The notes under the pieces are model-generated. The model searched no databases, was not told where the DNA came from, and was given only the letters and a program-made list of their open reading frames with translations. Shown piece after piece: positions 1 to 11,866 of a DNA stretch of 64,000 nucleotides. The position numbers and the translations under genes were made by a program. How positions within the stretch are numbered: the stretch's first letter is position 1; the number at the start of each line of letters is the position of its first letter. This DNA is from Lonicera japonica (lineage: Eukaryota > Streptophyta > Magnoliopsida > Dipsacales > Caprifoliaceae): assembly GCA_021464415.1 (NCBI GenBank), contig CM038467.1, forward strand, positions 21,980,011 to 22,044,010, given 5' to 3'.

Positions 1-172
1 ACACCCCCAACCACCTTCATGGAAGGCCTAAAAGGGAGATCCGGAAGCCCTCTCAATTTGGGTAATCTTTTGGGATTTTATTGTTTTTTTTTTTTCTGAA
101 GTTTTCATTTTTTTTTTTGAGATAATGTTCTTGTTATCTTTTAATAAATTTAGGGGAAAAGAAAAAGATTAC

Positions 173-1129
173 CATTCAAGGAATTTGACAAAAGTATGCT
201 CAAACAGAGAAATCAAAGAAAAGAGAATCCAATATGTGAGCAACTTCCTCATATGATGGTTCGAATTAGTCTCAATTGCTCGAATCGAAGCAAACCTGAA
301 AATGGCCAGAACCAATTAGTAATATTAAACCCACCCCAACCAGGGCAGCAAATTAATGTACTACCTTTAAATCATAATGTACAACAAATCAATTCATCAT
401 TCGTTGTGATAAAGGCGATACTCCTTTTGCAAGTGATCAGTGAAATGCAATTACCAAAGTAGGAATAACTTTTGATGAAGTTATGCAATATCTTCAAAAA
501 CATAATGTTCAAGAACAAATCAATGAATCATCAATCATTTGCTTTGTCCTTAAGCAATATTAAATTGGCTATAGTACTTCACTAATCACAGTACTGTTAC
601 ATAGTAAAATCATTAAAACTTCCAAATTAGAGAGAAACTTACAGAGGGTAAGCCAGAGCAAAAATGGGCCTGCAAGTACACCAAAAACAATATACATGTA
701 ATTATACTAAGTTATAAGTTATACCATGCATACGTACGGACAAAAATTAATACAACCACGTATATGTATATAGGAACTGACTTTTTGGTACTTGAATGCA
801 TACTTTTTTTATGAAAGTTGGGACCATTCCCCCCAAATTTTATAAAAAAAAAAAATCAACCGAAAAATCAGCTAACTAAAATAATACACATCTAAAATTC
901 CGAGGAAGTGCTTTATTATATCATCAATTGCAAATGAAATTTCAAATGATCATCACTTCACTATATTTTATAAAAGAAAGTTTGATTGCTGAAAAGAAAC
1001 AAAAACAAATAAACATTTCTTGTTAGCTTATTTTTGCCTAAAAGTGAGAAAATGAATGAAAGAGTGTAATTACCAGGCAAACAAATCGACGCATTTCAGT
1101 GCAAATTGAAGAAAACCCAGAATACCCAT
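173..1129 (-). CDS. HVA22-like gene, copy A (partial, exons 1-3; continues off the left edge)
   Basis: Exons lie at 1074-1129, 643-669 and 173-295 (minus strand), with consensus GT donors and AG acceptors and the same 56/27/123-nt sizes as in copy C. They encode MGILGFLQFALKCVDLFAW, then PIFALAYPL, then a segment beginning FASIRAIETNSNHHMRKL and ending in FVKFLEW. This is the N-terminal half of a TB2/DP1 (HVA22/REEP) domain. Known members of the family sit as hairpins in the ER membrane and shape tubules, and several plant members respond to ABA or stress. All visible codons are open, so A may be functional, but the linker and zinc-finger exons lie outside the window. By position and sequence it is the counterpart of copy C. 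Confidence 0.88.
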
Positions 1130-1345
1130 TTGAGAAAACCGATGGATTTTGGTTCTTTCTTTCTCTATATTACTCTGTTGGAATTTTGATTTCGATAATT
1201 CTAGAATCGCTTCTGCTCTGTGGCGAATTTTGAGGCTTGTTGAAGTTATTTTATAGGCAAAATGGAGTGAGTGAGTGAGAATAAAAATGACCCTTGGTTT
1301 TCAATTAATTACAAAATTGTCCTGCTCATAGTGTTGTGCGGGTAC
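1130..1345 (-). promoter_or_regulatory. Promoter and leader of copy A
   Basis: A TATAAAATA box reads on the minus strand at 1247-1255, about 120 bp upstream of the ATG at 1129. Around 1290-1345 lies a block (minus strand of 'cccttggttttcaattaatt' and what follows) that recurs upstream of copies C, D and E. It is therefore part of the duplicated promoter. In C the TATA box has changed to TATTAAAT. Confidence 0.55.
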
Positions 1346-1531
1346 TACGAGGAAGCACGACTGCACGAGGGAAAGCAACGAACCGAGACAAAAATACACA
1401 GTTGAAACACGCACAAAAACACGTACAAAAACACGCACAAAACAGAGAGTTCACTAGCAGAGCGAATTTCTTTTCTTTTCTTCTTTTTTTTTGACAAAGG
1501 AAATCCGGCAAAGTGGGCAATAAAACACCAA

Positions 1532-2055
1532 AGAGCATCTCCAATATAAAAAATAGATTTAATATTTTTTGATTATGGATATGTAAATATATTTTTTTTA
1601 TATAAAATAAAAAAGTTTCTTGATCGATAAATCTTACAAAAATTATTTTCATTGGGATTACTCAAAAGATTGTCCATTAATAAATTTATAAAAAATAAAT
1701 TAATAATTTTATATATAAAATATGTCTTGTTTGATAAATCTTGATTCATACTTTCTTAATGTATATAATTTTTATTAATAAATAAATTATAAAATTACAA
1801 TTAAAATATTTAAAAGTTAAAAAAATAAAAATATATAGACAAAAATAATGATGTGGCATTAAGACATTATTTAAAAGACCCTCTAAAAGTAGAAGGTTGT
1901 TCTCACAATATTTATTTTCATTTTTGCCACATCATCTTTATGGTCATTATGGATGGATTACATTGGAGATCATTTTATTTGCTCATTCTCCATCAATCTT
2001 ATGTATTATCTCATTTTTATTTTCATCCAATTCATGGTTGTATTGGAGATGCTCT
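1532..2055. mobile_element. MITE with AGAGCATCTCCAATA termini
   Basis: A 15-bp perfect terminal inverted repeat (AGAGCATCTCCAATA at 1532, its complement ending at 2055) bounds 524 bp of AT-rich non-coding DNA. The 'GAGCATCTCCA' terminus is a familiar plant MITE type. In the paralogous place near copy C (about 20,025) this element is absent, which supports an insertion. Short open frames inside it are not genes. Confidence 0.7.
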
Positions 2056-3340
2056 AAAGTTTTGTTTGGTTATAATTTTGAGAAAATGGATTTTAAGTAC
2101 CTCCTCCAAAATTATATTTAAATTAAGAACACCTTATTATTCTAAACTAAGTAGAGGACTTCCTCTAAAATTTATTTTAGCCACAGGATAGTTTTTAAAT
2201 TTTTGTTTACTACAAGGATATACCCCCTTTTTTGAATGGTCAATCATACCCTTATTATAATATTTTATTTTTTTATTATCATTGTTAGTTATTAAACCTC
2301 ATTAACTACCTCCGCCACCACCGCTCACCGAAATTCCGGCCACTACTCTGGAACTTTGGTGACCATTGTTGCACCTCTAACAAGAACACGAGAATTTGGG
2401 CGAGAATTTTTACATAGTGCAAAATAAATTTGCACTCAAATTTACGACTTTAATTGCTTGTAGATATAATGCAAACATGAATTTGTACTAAAATTGATAT
2501 CTTAATTTGCCTACAAATTTAGTACAAAAACATATTTGCACTAAAATTTATAAAATTAGCTGTTTGTGAATTTAGTGCAAAAATAATTTTTCACAAAAAA
2601 ATATATCATGAGTTGCTTGAAAATTTAGTGCAAAAACAAATTTGCACTAAAATACGTATCATTTGTTACTTGCAGATTTAGTGATTTGCAATAAAATATG
2701 TATAATTTGTTGATTGTGAATTTAGCGCAAAAACATATTTGCACTAAAAATATATCATGAGATACTTGAGAATTTTGTGCAAAAACATATTTGCACTAAG
2801 GTTTTGTTACTTGCAGATTTAACACAAAATATATTTGCACTTAAATATGTATAATTGGTTACAACTGATATAGTGCAAAAACATATTTGCAATACTTTTA
2901 TCGAAGCTCGGAGCTCCGATAAGATCATAGCACTCCGGTAATGATTGCCGAACCTCCAGAGGGAGATATTGGTGGTGATGGTTGTTGGTGACTAATTTAT
3001 TTTTAAGAAAAAAATAAAAGAAATGGATGAAATGTATTTTAAGTAAATAAAAATGAGTGTCCTTATTTTGGAATGAAAATTTAAGGTATCCTTCCTTTTA
3101 ATATAATTATCAAAGAAGTTCTTTTAACCCATTGCCTCTGTAATTTTTAAATGTTGACTTTAAAATTTACTTTTAAGTATAATTCGTTAAAACTGTTTTT
3201 CAATTCAATTTATATGCAGTACATTATTTTTAAAATTTTACAAAAAAGATTGGTTTTACTTGAATGAAAATTTTAAAATGAATGAACCAAACACGAATTT
3301 AAAAAAAAAACACCCAAAATATTTTTTAAAAACCAAACCA
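2056..3340. other. Non-coding transposon-derived DNA, possibly Mutator-like
   Basis: No gene. Two GC-richer patches with CCACC/CCGG and GGTGG/CCGG motifs (about 2300-2390 and 2900-2990) face each other in inverted orientation and flank the hairpin minisatellite. This resembles a non-autonomous element with long, diverged terminal inverted repeats, but I could not fix its ends. Confidence 0.3.
2415..2905. repeat. Hairpin-forming minisatellite
   Basis: About eight diverged units of roughly 55-65 bp. Each carries TTTAGTGCAAA, a short spacer, then the complementary TTTGCACTAAA, so every unit can fold into a small hairpin. The units are separated by text like 'atgtatcatttgttacttgc'. The same repeat occurs at 21,840-22,150, in the paralogous interval upstream of copy C. 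Confidence 0.65.
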
Positions 3341-4763
3341 AAAAACACTTAACTTTTACTATAAGCCAACTCTAACAATAGACATAAATCTTTAAGAAAA
3401 AGATAGGGAACCAATAGCTAAGAATCGTGGCGAAAAATTGATTGAGTTATCCAATTTGCCATCTTGTTAAAATCTTAACGAATAAAGTGAAAAGGCTAGA
3501 ATGTGCACGTGCGCAAGCGAATTAACAAATTAACTCTACATTTGTTATTTAGTAGATGCATTATTAAAAACTAATTTTAATCGAATCAAAAAATAAACTT
3601 AGACTTCTATGAATTTTAATTTTGAAAAACCTGTTTAATCTTTTCTAGTACATAGCAATCTAAAAACGCAAGTAAACAGATAAGCAAACACTAAAATTAA
3701 CGAGATATCCTTGCAGTGTAGGACTAATTCTCAATAATCCACTATATGCATAAAAGTTTTAAAACTCGATTAATCACAAATCATATAGACTTACAAAACT
3801 TGATAAATCACAAAATCCGTCTACAAATGTCTTCACCTTCTGCGCGTTTAGTCATTCTATCTGAATCGCACGAACAGGTTCACAACGAATCACTAGTCAC
3901 GATATCACACCATTTTTCAACTCTGTTTGCAAATCACGCGCACTTTAGATCTAATTTGTTCTTTAAATAAAGAACGATTGCTTTGGCATAAATAAAAAGT
4001 CCTAAAATAATTTTATATTTTGAGGTTTTAATCTTTCTCTAAGGTATAAAAAAACTCTCTCAAAACATATGTTAAAAATATGTAAAAGTCTCTTACCCTA
4101 TATGTTTATTTATATAAAAATATAAAAACCAACTTTCTTTAGAAAATGGTTAAAAATAATTAAAAACATAATTTTTACAATAAAAACAAGCTGCTCAAAT
4201 TTAAAAACCGGATTGATCCGAGAGCAAAAAAGTGTACCGGTTCAAACTTCCGATTTCAATTCCAAATACGAAAATATACCAAATCAGTACGTATTATAAA
4301 AATGAGGAATGATCCACCCATAAACTTTTTCATTGAAAACAACTCACAAAGAAAGGACACGTGGCTTTGTTTAATAAAGTTAAATTAACAGGACAACACT
4401 TACAAATCTAAACCACATGTTGGTTTTAATGAAGATTTTGACTTTTCTTTTATTTTTCTTATTATATATATATATATATATATATTTAATTTAAATCTTT
4501 TCTTTTTGTTTTATTTCTTTTACTTTTTCTTTTTGTTTTTGTTTTTTGACGTGTTAAATCCGCTTGAGTTCTAACTTGACCTAAATTTTTGAAACAACTC
4601 TAGGAATATATTAGGAAAATAATTCAAGAACTTCTCATTAATTCGATTCACTAAAATTACGGACGGGAGAAAAACACTAACAAAAATAGTAAAAGAAATT
4701 GTTTGACCCCGAAGGTTTTTGTGAAAATACTACCTAGGAAATTAAATTCAAATGCCAATACTC
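3340..4763. other. AT-rich intergenic DNA, no gene seen
   Basis: Only short, stop-rich frames. The part at 3345-3490 (including 'gccatcttgtta') matches 21,780-22,470, marking it as one edge of the duplicated module. A (TA)n run lies near 4465-4485. Confidence 0.5.
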
Positions 4764-5560
4764 ACCGTATCTATGTTAATGTAATCATTCAATGCACTGC
4801 TTTGATAGCTTGGTTTGCTTGTAGATCTTCAGATATAATCTCGAATAACTCAAACAATTTATAAACAAACGTATTTTTGTTGAAGGAATAAAGCCAATAA
4901 AAAATATAGACTTTACACAAAGGAGAAAGAGATATTCAGTTGGTCAACATAGTACCACACATTCTGGATAATCGAAAGGCAGTGCCAAGATGGGGACGAG
5001 GTTCAAGAGGGGTACCAATCGATGATGGAGCTCAACGTATCTACCATGATATAATCATTCAATGCACCGCTTCAGTAGCTTAGCTTGCTTGTAGATTTTT
5101 AAATATAATCTCGAACAACTTAAATAATTTATAAGTAAACGTGTTTTTGTCGAAGGAATAAAGCCAATAAAAATATAGACTTTACACAAAAGAGAAGAAG
5201 ATATCCAGCTGATCAGCATAGTACCACACATTCTTCATAATCGAAAGGCATTGCCAAGATGGGGACGAGGTTCGAGAGGAGTACCAATAAATGATAGAGG
5301 AATTATTACTCTCAATCACAGCTGAAAAAATACTAGCTTTTAAGCAAAAAATACATGTTTTTCTAATCACATAAACATTGCATAAGCTTTAGCTTGATCC
5401 ATCAATCCAACCCCTATCTAAGAACCAAAGTATTCAAGGACTCTACCCGAGGAGTCTCAAATGACACAAGCGAACGCTGCCGAGAAACATTTAACGATCG
5501 CATTATAATTGATCTTTAGAGAGTCCGCTCTATGATGAAGAGTTTGCTTAAAAGAAACAG
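4764..5560 (-). pseudogene. Degraded RNase H-like (RVT_3) gene fragment with a 266-bp tandem duplication
   Basis: Read on the minus strand across several frameshifts and stops, the DNA gives pieces such as 'KINYNAIVKCFSAAFACVI', 'DSSGRVLE', 'VIESNNSSII', 'TSSPSWQCLSI' and 'WYYADQLDIFFSFV'. Their order matches the plant RNase H-like domain (RVT_3) found in LINE-derived and reverse-transcriptase-like genes. The 3' portion is duplicated in tandem: 4764-5029 and 5030-5295 are about 85-90% alike by eye. Upstream pieces continue on the far side of the LINE at 6290-6440 ('AFLYWFIWHEKN'), so the LINE landed inside this already broken gene. A third fragment lies at 22,479-22,680. Confidence 0.6.
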
Positions 5561-5582
5561 GGACTTCAATCCCTCCAAATCC

Positions 5583-6273
5583 TTTTTTTTGGTAAAATTT
5601 GTATGTTATTGCTGAAAAAAAATCAATACAACCCAACTTCAACTGCTTTTTATACAACAATATATATACACAAAGAAAATAAAACATTCACTATACAAGT
5701 AATTTATCTGCTCTTAGATATCAGTTCCTACAAATAAACCAGTTCTCATAATTTCTAGCATATATTCCAGTCCTAAATTGCTTCTCTTATAATTCTTTTA
5801 TCTTTTAATAGTACATACTCCCATTCATGAATGCATTGTTAGAAAATCCATGAATTCCTTTCCTTCCACACCATATGAATAACATTAGCCAAAGATATGG
5901 ATCTGATGACAGCTTTGAAGTTACTACCTGTAATTCCTTCAATTATTCTATCTTTCTGGATAGCCCATATCTCTGCAGCCCTTCCAATACCATTTTTTCT
6001 CAACACCATTACCTATGTTTTCTTTACATACTCGCAAAAAAAACACATGATCATAAGTTTCCCATAAAACACATTCATCATCCCCCACACATCCCCACTG
6101 TTTAAACTTATCTTTTTTCATCGTTTTACATTTAAAAGCCATACACAAAATAAAATCCATATGGGGAACATGGCCTTTAAACCAAAGCATTTTCCACTAT
6201 TCCAAAACACTTCGATGATTTCTAATAACCTTTCTAGTCGAGGAGCAAGAAAACTCCATGTTGCTAGTGATGG
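5583..6273 (-). mobile_element. 5'-truncated L1-type LINE
   Basis: A minus-strand element ending in a short poly(A) tract (T-run at 5583-5590 on the plus strand). It encodes the C-terminal zinc-binding domain of a LINE reverse transcriptase (zf-RVT): 'MLWFKGHVPHMDFILCMAFK' near 6190, then 'WGCVGDDECVLWETYDHVFF', then in a second frame 'RSISLANVIHMVWKERNSW'. A 17-bp target-site duplication flanks it: 'tcaatccctccaaatcc' at 5566-5582 and 'tcaattcctccaaattt' at 6274-6290 (3 mismatches). Catalytic reverse-transcriptase motifs are absent, so it is dead on arrival, as most LINE copies are. Confidence 0.8.
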
Positions 6274-6440
6274 TCAATTCCTCCAAATTTAAAAATGAGA
6301 TTGAAAGCTTTGTCAATAACAGTTTTTTTCATGCCAAATAAACCAATACAAAAAAGCCACCATAACGAGCAAATATCTACATTTCAAACTCGAGATATCA
6401 TAAAATATCAACATCTATAGCCATTATAAAATAGAAAATT

Positions 6441-9400
6441 TGTGGGTTATAGACCAGTCCCCAGGCAGACCGGTCCATCAGTTAAAAACTGTTCACCGAC
6501 TTAAGCTCGTTTTTAAAGTGGGTTTTACCTATTTTGCCCCATTTTCGAGCTACATATCAAGGGGAAGTTAGAGAGAATTGAAAGCTCATTTATGAGGGTT
6601 TTTGAAGGGATTTTCGCACATCTTTGATTCCACATCCAAGATTTGAGTTATAAACCTCCATCTCTTTCACTATTCATTATCTTCAACCTTCATCTTCTTC
6701 TATGGTAGCTTGACGGCGGGCTAGGGTTTCAAGATTTGAGTCTACGCTTCATCGACTTGAAGATCTAGCTTCTCTAAAGTGGGAACACTATTACTAAACT
6801 TGTTTTTCAAATGATTACATATTGCATTAAAGATTTATACTCAAATTGGGGATTTTCTTAAAAACTCTAAGTTGTTTGCATTTCATATGGGTTGAGCTAG
6901 GCAAAGCTTCAATTAATAGTTAATATTGATGGATTATTACTTTAATTGCATGATTTAACAAGTAAATCCATATTTTAGCTTATACATATAAAGATTCATA
7001 AGAAATTCATCTTATAGTTACATGTATGAACTAGAAATTGGGTTATGAATGGTAAATATACATAAATATGTCATTAGTTATGAGTGTTGAGCATTATCCT
7101 TGAGATTTGTACTAAAAACCCATAAAAGCAAAATCATATACAATAATTTTTTAGCCTGGTGCTTTATGTAAACCATTGTTAGGACTAGTGATGAGAATGC
7201 AACCTTGAAACATTCTAGAAATGTCACTAAACACAAGTTTAGTAAAGTTTAGGTTGCCGTAACCATAGTCATAATAAGCTAGCGTGCTGTAAGTATACTG
7301 GTTAGGCAAGAATCACAAAAAAATAATACTTGGCTTGATAGAATAACGTGAGGACTTTGCTAATAGTTATAAGGCTTTAGTTTTACACACATGACATGCT
7401 AAAAGGTATAAGATATCGATATTACACCAGTTGTTCATAACATAACGATAAAACTATGAATAAGAGGCGTGCTAACGATGTTGATGACGACTCTATATGA
7501 ATGGTGTATAATTGTATGTATATATAAATATATATTGGTTTTCATATGTGTGATGGATTGTGTGGTTGGAGATATATATATATTGTTAAAGAATGAATGG
7601 ATATATTCTTGATGATAAGATTACACATATGAGTTGGATTGATTGCCGAGCACACTGATCACAACCTGTGGCTCGTTACAGGAATGCGGTCCCTAGGTGA
7701 ATGTCCCTAAACCGTGCACGGGTAAAATAATTGGTGACTCCACCGGGTGGTTGAAATCCCATAAAAGGAGAATCCACTCGATGTATATTGCCTTCCGATT
7801 GACTACGTGTCCTCAGGCTATAGAGTTTTTTCAGAAAGCGAAGTAAGTTCTATGTGCCATTACTGCTCTAATGGTGAGTTCTGAAAAGTAGTAGGACTAC
7901 TAATGGACACCACCCTGCTAGGGTAGTTTCTTAGTGTAGTTCCTTCCTGGTGTCAAGGTCGGCTTATATGGGTATTCTCTTTATTAATTATTTAAAATGT
8001 TGTCCTTTAAAAAATGTCTTGCGTGAGTTATATCCAAATGACTTACTTGATAGAACCAAGTCCCTGGACAAAACATTAATACTTAGAGCTTGGGACTCTT
8101 TGGGATCTGTTGTTCTATGCTTGGTCATATCGTGGGGAAAACTGAGGTATTATACTGAAATATGATATGAGGATGGGTGTGGTATGGATTATCAAATATA
8201 TTGTGTTGTTCTTATTGTTATCGTATCATATCATGTGATGTGAATTCTGATGATGCCTCAGTTACTATTATAAGAGCTTACACATGTACACATATAGATA
8301 TAATGAGATCAATTGGCCGGATCATAATGAACCTAAGATATTAATAATCAAAGTGGCAGTCGTAGCTAATGGAATAGCTAGATTGGGGAACACTGTGACA
8401 TAACGTTTAAGATGAAATATGTATTGGTTATGGATGTATAATATGAATGCGGGTGTACACAATACGCGATGAAAGATCTAGTGGTGATGCCTATTAGTTG
8501 GCAAAGTATGGAATTTATAATGGACTACAATTAAAGTGAAAACTGCTAATACTTGACTTAGAGTTAGCGACCTTCCCTATATAGAAGTGTTAGTCGTGGA
8601 ATCATAGCGATGTAGAGTAAATACAATTAATCTACTTTATGAAAAGAATCCATTTTAGCATGATGAACCTTAGGAAGCTAGTAATTATAATGAGACGATT
8701 TTATACTAACAACCCTCTAGTGATACGGAAACTTGTAGAGAATTATTCTATAGAATGTCTACGGGCTAAATCGGTTAGTCAAGTAGATAGCTTTCGGTGT
8801 CTAAGATGAGTGTCTTAGTAGGGTTCGGCATGCATATGTGAGTGTGTGTGTGTGTGCATTGCATTGCATTATTTTCGTAATACTACATTATAGTAAAGTA
8901 CTTATTTTTTATAAAAGGCGCACATGCCTTTGTATGCAATGTGTACTTTCTATACAAATTTATGCAGTTCCCATTAAGCCCGGATTTAGCATATTTCCTT
9001 TTTAACCAGTCTTGCAGGGTTAGCATCTCGGGTGGCGCGTAGTTCTTGATTCTAGAAGCCTCTAATGTCTACATACCGTTTTCTAGTCCTTTATGAGAAG
9101 GACTATATTGTATAATTGTTTTTGCTTTTGTTGTATTGTATATGTGCTCTTCATTAAGAACTGAACTTCTGTTTTGATGTATAAATGATGTTTAAAGTAA
9201 ACTTGTATAAATGTTTTTATATGTGGAATGGATTTTATTTGTGGATGGATATGGAAATGTTTACCTGAAAACTGTTTTGATTATTACAAGTTGATTTACT
9301 ACTTAAACGAACTTCACACGCCGAAATTTTCTAAAATAAGATCTTGTTTGGATCATACTTTATTTAAGAAAAGTATTTTTAAGTTGTGATTTTTATATTT

Positions 9401-9480
9401 TAAACCCGTTTCGCACACGGTATCTGTGATTAACCAGATCCCGGAGATAAAAATCTCGTAACGAGATTCAAGGCGTCACA
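6441..9480. mobile_element. Probable long solo LTR (Ty3/gypsy-like), boundaries tentative
   Basis: About 3 kb with base composition unlike its neighbours (less AT-rich) and no gag-pol coding. It starts TGTGGG and ends GGCGTCACA, the TG...CA form of an LTR. The last part ('ccagatcccggagataaa' to 'gtcaca') looks like a plant Ty3/gypsy LTR 3' end. It is absent from the paralogous interval near 22,700-23,330. I found no matching 5-bp target duplication (left 'aaatt', right 'tgact'), so it may be a recombinant, or the left end may be wrong. A GT microsatellite sits near 8840. A 71-codon frame at 7950 is not supported as a gene. Confidence 0.45.
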
Positions 9481-11241
9481 TGACTTAAAGTCATTTTTGA
9501 CAAAAAAAAAATTATATATATATATGTATGTACATATATTTGCAACTCTTGCTAAATGTACCATCAATCATTAAAAATGTATCTTAAATTACAATCATAC
9601 ATTTTTTATTATTTATATATTTTCTTGATCCAAAAAAACACTACCCCTTATTATTATAAACTAAGTATTGCCCACGACGGATGGCACGAAGTAAAAAAAA
9701 TATTAGTTAAGAATAAGTGTATTGTGTAATATGACATTATAAATTATAAGAGTACAAATTCATTTAACTAAAGCAAATGAACTTTATAATTGAAAAATAA
9801 AATTGTTAACTAACTTAATTTAAAATAATTAATAATTGTCCTACAATATTAAATGCAAAAAAATATGTCAAAACATCTAAATAGTTGTCTGGATTATATA
9901 TTTACATAAAAAAATCAATGACAACTATCACTCGTATAAAAAAAATCATAGTACAAAATATCTAATGATTGAGTCAATGACGACTATCACTCGTCATGAT
10001 TTTTTTTGTTTTTATATAATTTATTGTTGCAATGAATCTTATTTTATAAATATTGATTAGTAGATTTCAAAAACATAAATTTTATAAAATTTTAATTTTT
10101 TAATTTAAAGTTACGGCACTTAATTATTTTAAAAAAAAAATTTGATGAGAGCAAGTGTGGAGAAGAAAAGAGTAGAGATTTGAGTGTATGTTTTGTCACA
10201 TTTGATGTCTATGATTAATTATATACTAATTAAATGTCATGTATGCCTTTAGATTAAAAAAATTTAAAAGATAAAATAATTGGTCAAGTTTTGTGTTTTA
10301 TAATATAAATTTAGGAGTGGATTTAGTATGATTACTGTACCAAAACATCTTTATCAAGTGTGCAGCAAAATTTCGGTACACTAAAATCCATTACGTACGA
10401 AAATGCTAAATTACCAAAAGCACTAATTTTGCTTACTATGAATTTTAAAGAAATGTCTAAATAATGAAACCATTTTTATTCTTGCCTTGGGCCCTGATGT
10501 CTACGAGCTGGCTTTAGCCCTAAGCTGAATTTATCACCTGTGTATTTTCTGACATAGGTAATTGTTATTTTGATATTCTGGTGTATTTTGTTACACATTA
10601 ATAATTGGTATTTTGTAATAAAAAAAATAAAAGTTATTAAAAATGTATATAATTAAAAAAATCATAATTTTAGTTTTTCGAAAAAAAATTACAACTTACT
10701 AAAATTGTGGTTTGTGAGGATTAAGGAATGTTGCCTAGATAGTTAAGAAATGTTGCAAATTGAACCGGGGAAAGGTTTGAGACTTTGAGTCCCGCCGTGG
10801 GCACCTCATCCCTTTCGAATATTCAATCATTACCTATTGCATGTATTAAAAAAAAATTGCGATTTATTTTAGAGTAAATTCTCATGATGGAAGCTTAAAA
10901 AAAATTTGCGGAAAAAATTTTTGATTTCCATGGCCCAATCTTTGGTTGGGTTTGGGCAGTCCAAGTACGAAGAAAACAATATGGCTATTACCAAATAAGT
11001 AGTAATGTTTTAAATTAAAACTTTTATTTGACAAATCATTTTTTAAATATCATGATTGTTAAATATGTATTTCCTTCAAAAAAATATATAATAATAATAT
11101 AAATATTGACACGCTAAGTGTGAGCATTAAAAACTAGCATTTTGGAAAGAAAACAAGATATATCAAAAGCAAAGACTGTCATAAGCTAAATGAGCATTTC
11201 ATTAAGTGAACTTGTATATCACAATGCAGGAGCACTAGTTA

Positions 11242-11275
<34 letters not shown>

Positions 11276-11604
11276 GATAATTAGCAATGGATACACCTAG
11301 AGTTCGATTGACAAGGGAGAAGAGGGTGAAGAAATTGACCCTGAAATCTTTCCCCAGACTCGGAGAGGTTTTACCTTGTATTAGTACATAAAATAAAATT
11401 ACGATAAAATATGATAAAAAGTGTTACAGCGAGAGTACAATAATGACAAGAAAATCAAACTTATCCCCAGCGTACAATATCTCATTTTGTTGTGTCTTCC
11501 TAATCTTATCATATAATTAATTTCTTGAACTAGAAGCATCAACTTCAAGAGTGAAGCCCCAGTGAGGCTTTGGGCTAATTGGTTACTGCTTAACGTCGGC
11601 TGTT
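9481..11604. repeat. 3' flank of copy B, duplicated downstream of copy D
   Basis: Non-coding. Matches 23,390-23,940, 24,870-25,560 and on to 27,690 (the copy D side) almost throughout, including 'ggcacttaattatttt', 'gccttgggccctgatgtcta', 'ccatggcccaatc' and the 3' UTR. At 11,297 ('gatacacctagagttcgatt') it preserves the empty site of the element inserted at 26,551. A (TTA)n microsatellite lies at 11,240-11,275. The text 'cggggaaaggtttgag...cccgcc' at 10,765-10,800 resembles a tRNA-like B box of an old SINE. Confidence 0.7.
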
Positions 11605-11866
11605 TCAGGAAATGGATTTTGTGATTCTGGAAAGATCTTCCACATTTTATCCGTTGTGAATCAGTCAAGTCTTGGATTACAGTCCTAAGAGGGTAACAGT
11701 AGTCGGTATCGTGACCAGGAGTTTGATGATAGTTGCAGTAAGCATCGGGTTTCCATCCTTTCATCACTTTGATAGAACCAAGGGGCGGGTTACGTGATTT
11801 TACAATGCCGGTTGTCTTCAGAGCTGTGAAGGCATTGCTGAGAGGAGTAACAAGGTCGGTGAAATT
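11605..11866 (-). other. Gag-derived segment in copy B
   Basis: From 'NFTDLVTPLSNAF' through 'AYCNYHQTPGHDTDYC' to 'VIQDLTDSQRI'. It resembles the C-terminal region of a plant LTR-retrotransposon gag, including a C-X2-H-X4-H-X4-C knuckle. One extra base near 11,646 shifts the frame after the knuckle. Confidence 0.65.

Noticed and set aside
7950..8165. 71-codon frame inside the putative long LTR
   Set aside because: No similarity to gag or pol motifs and no promoter context; LTRs are normally non-coding.
11399..11604. Continuation of the copy B frame past the homologous stop
   Set aside because: It exists only because of the extra base near 11,646. The sequence corresponds to 3' UTR in D and E.
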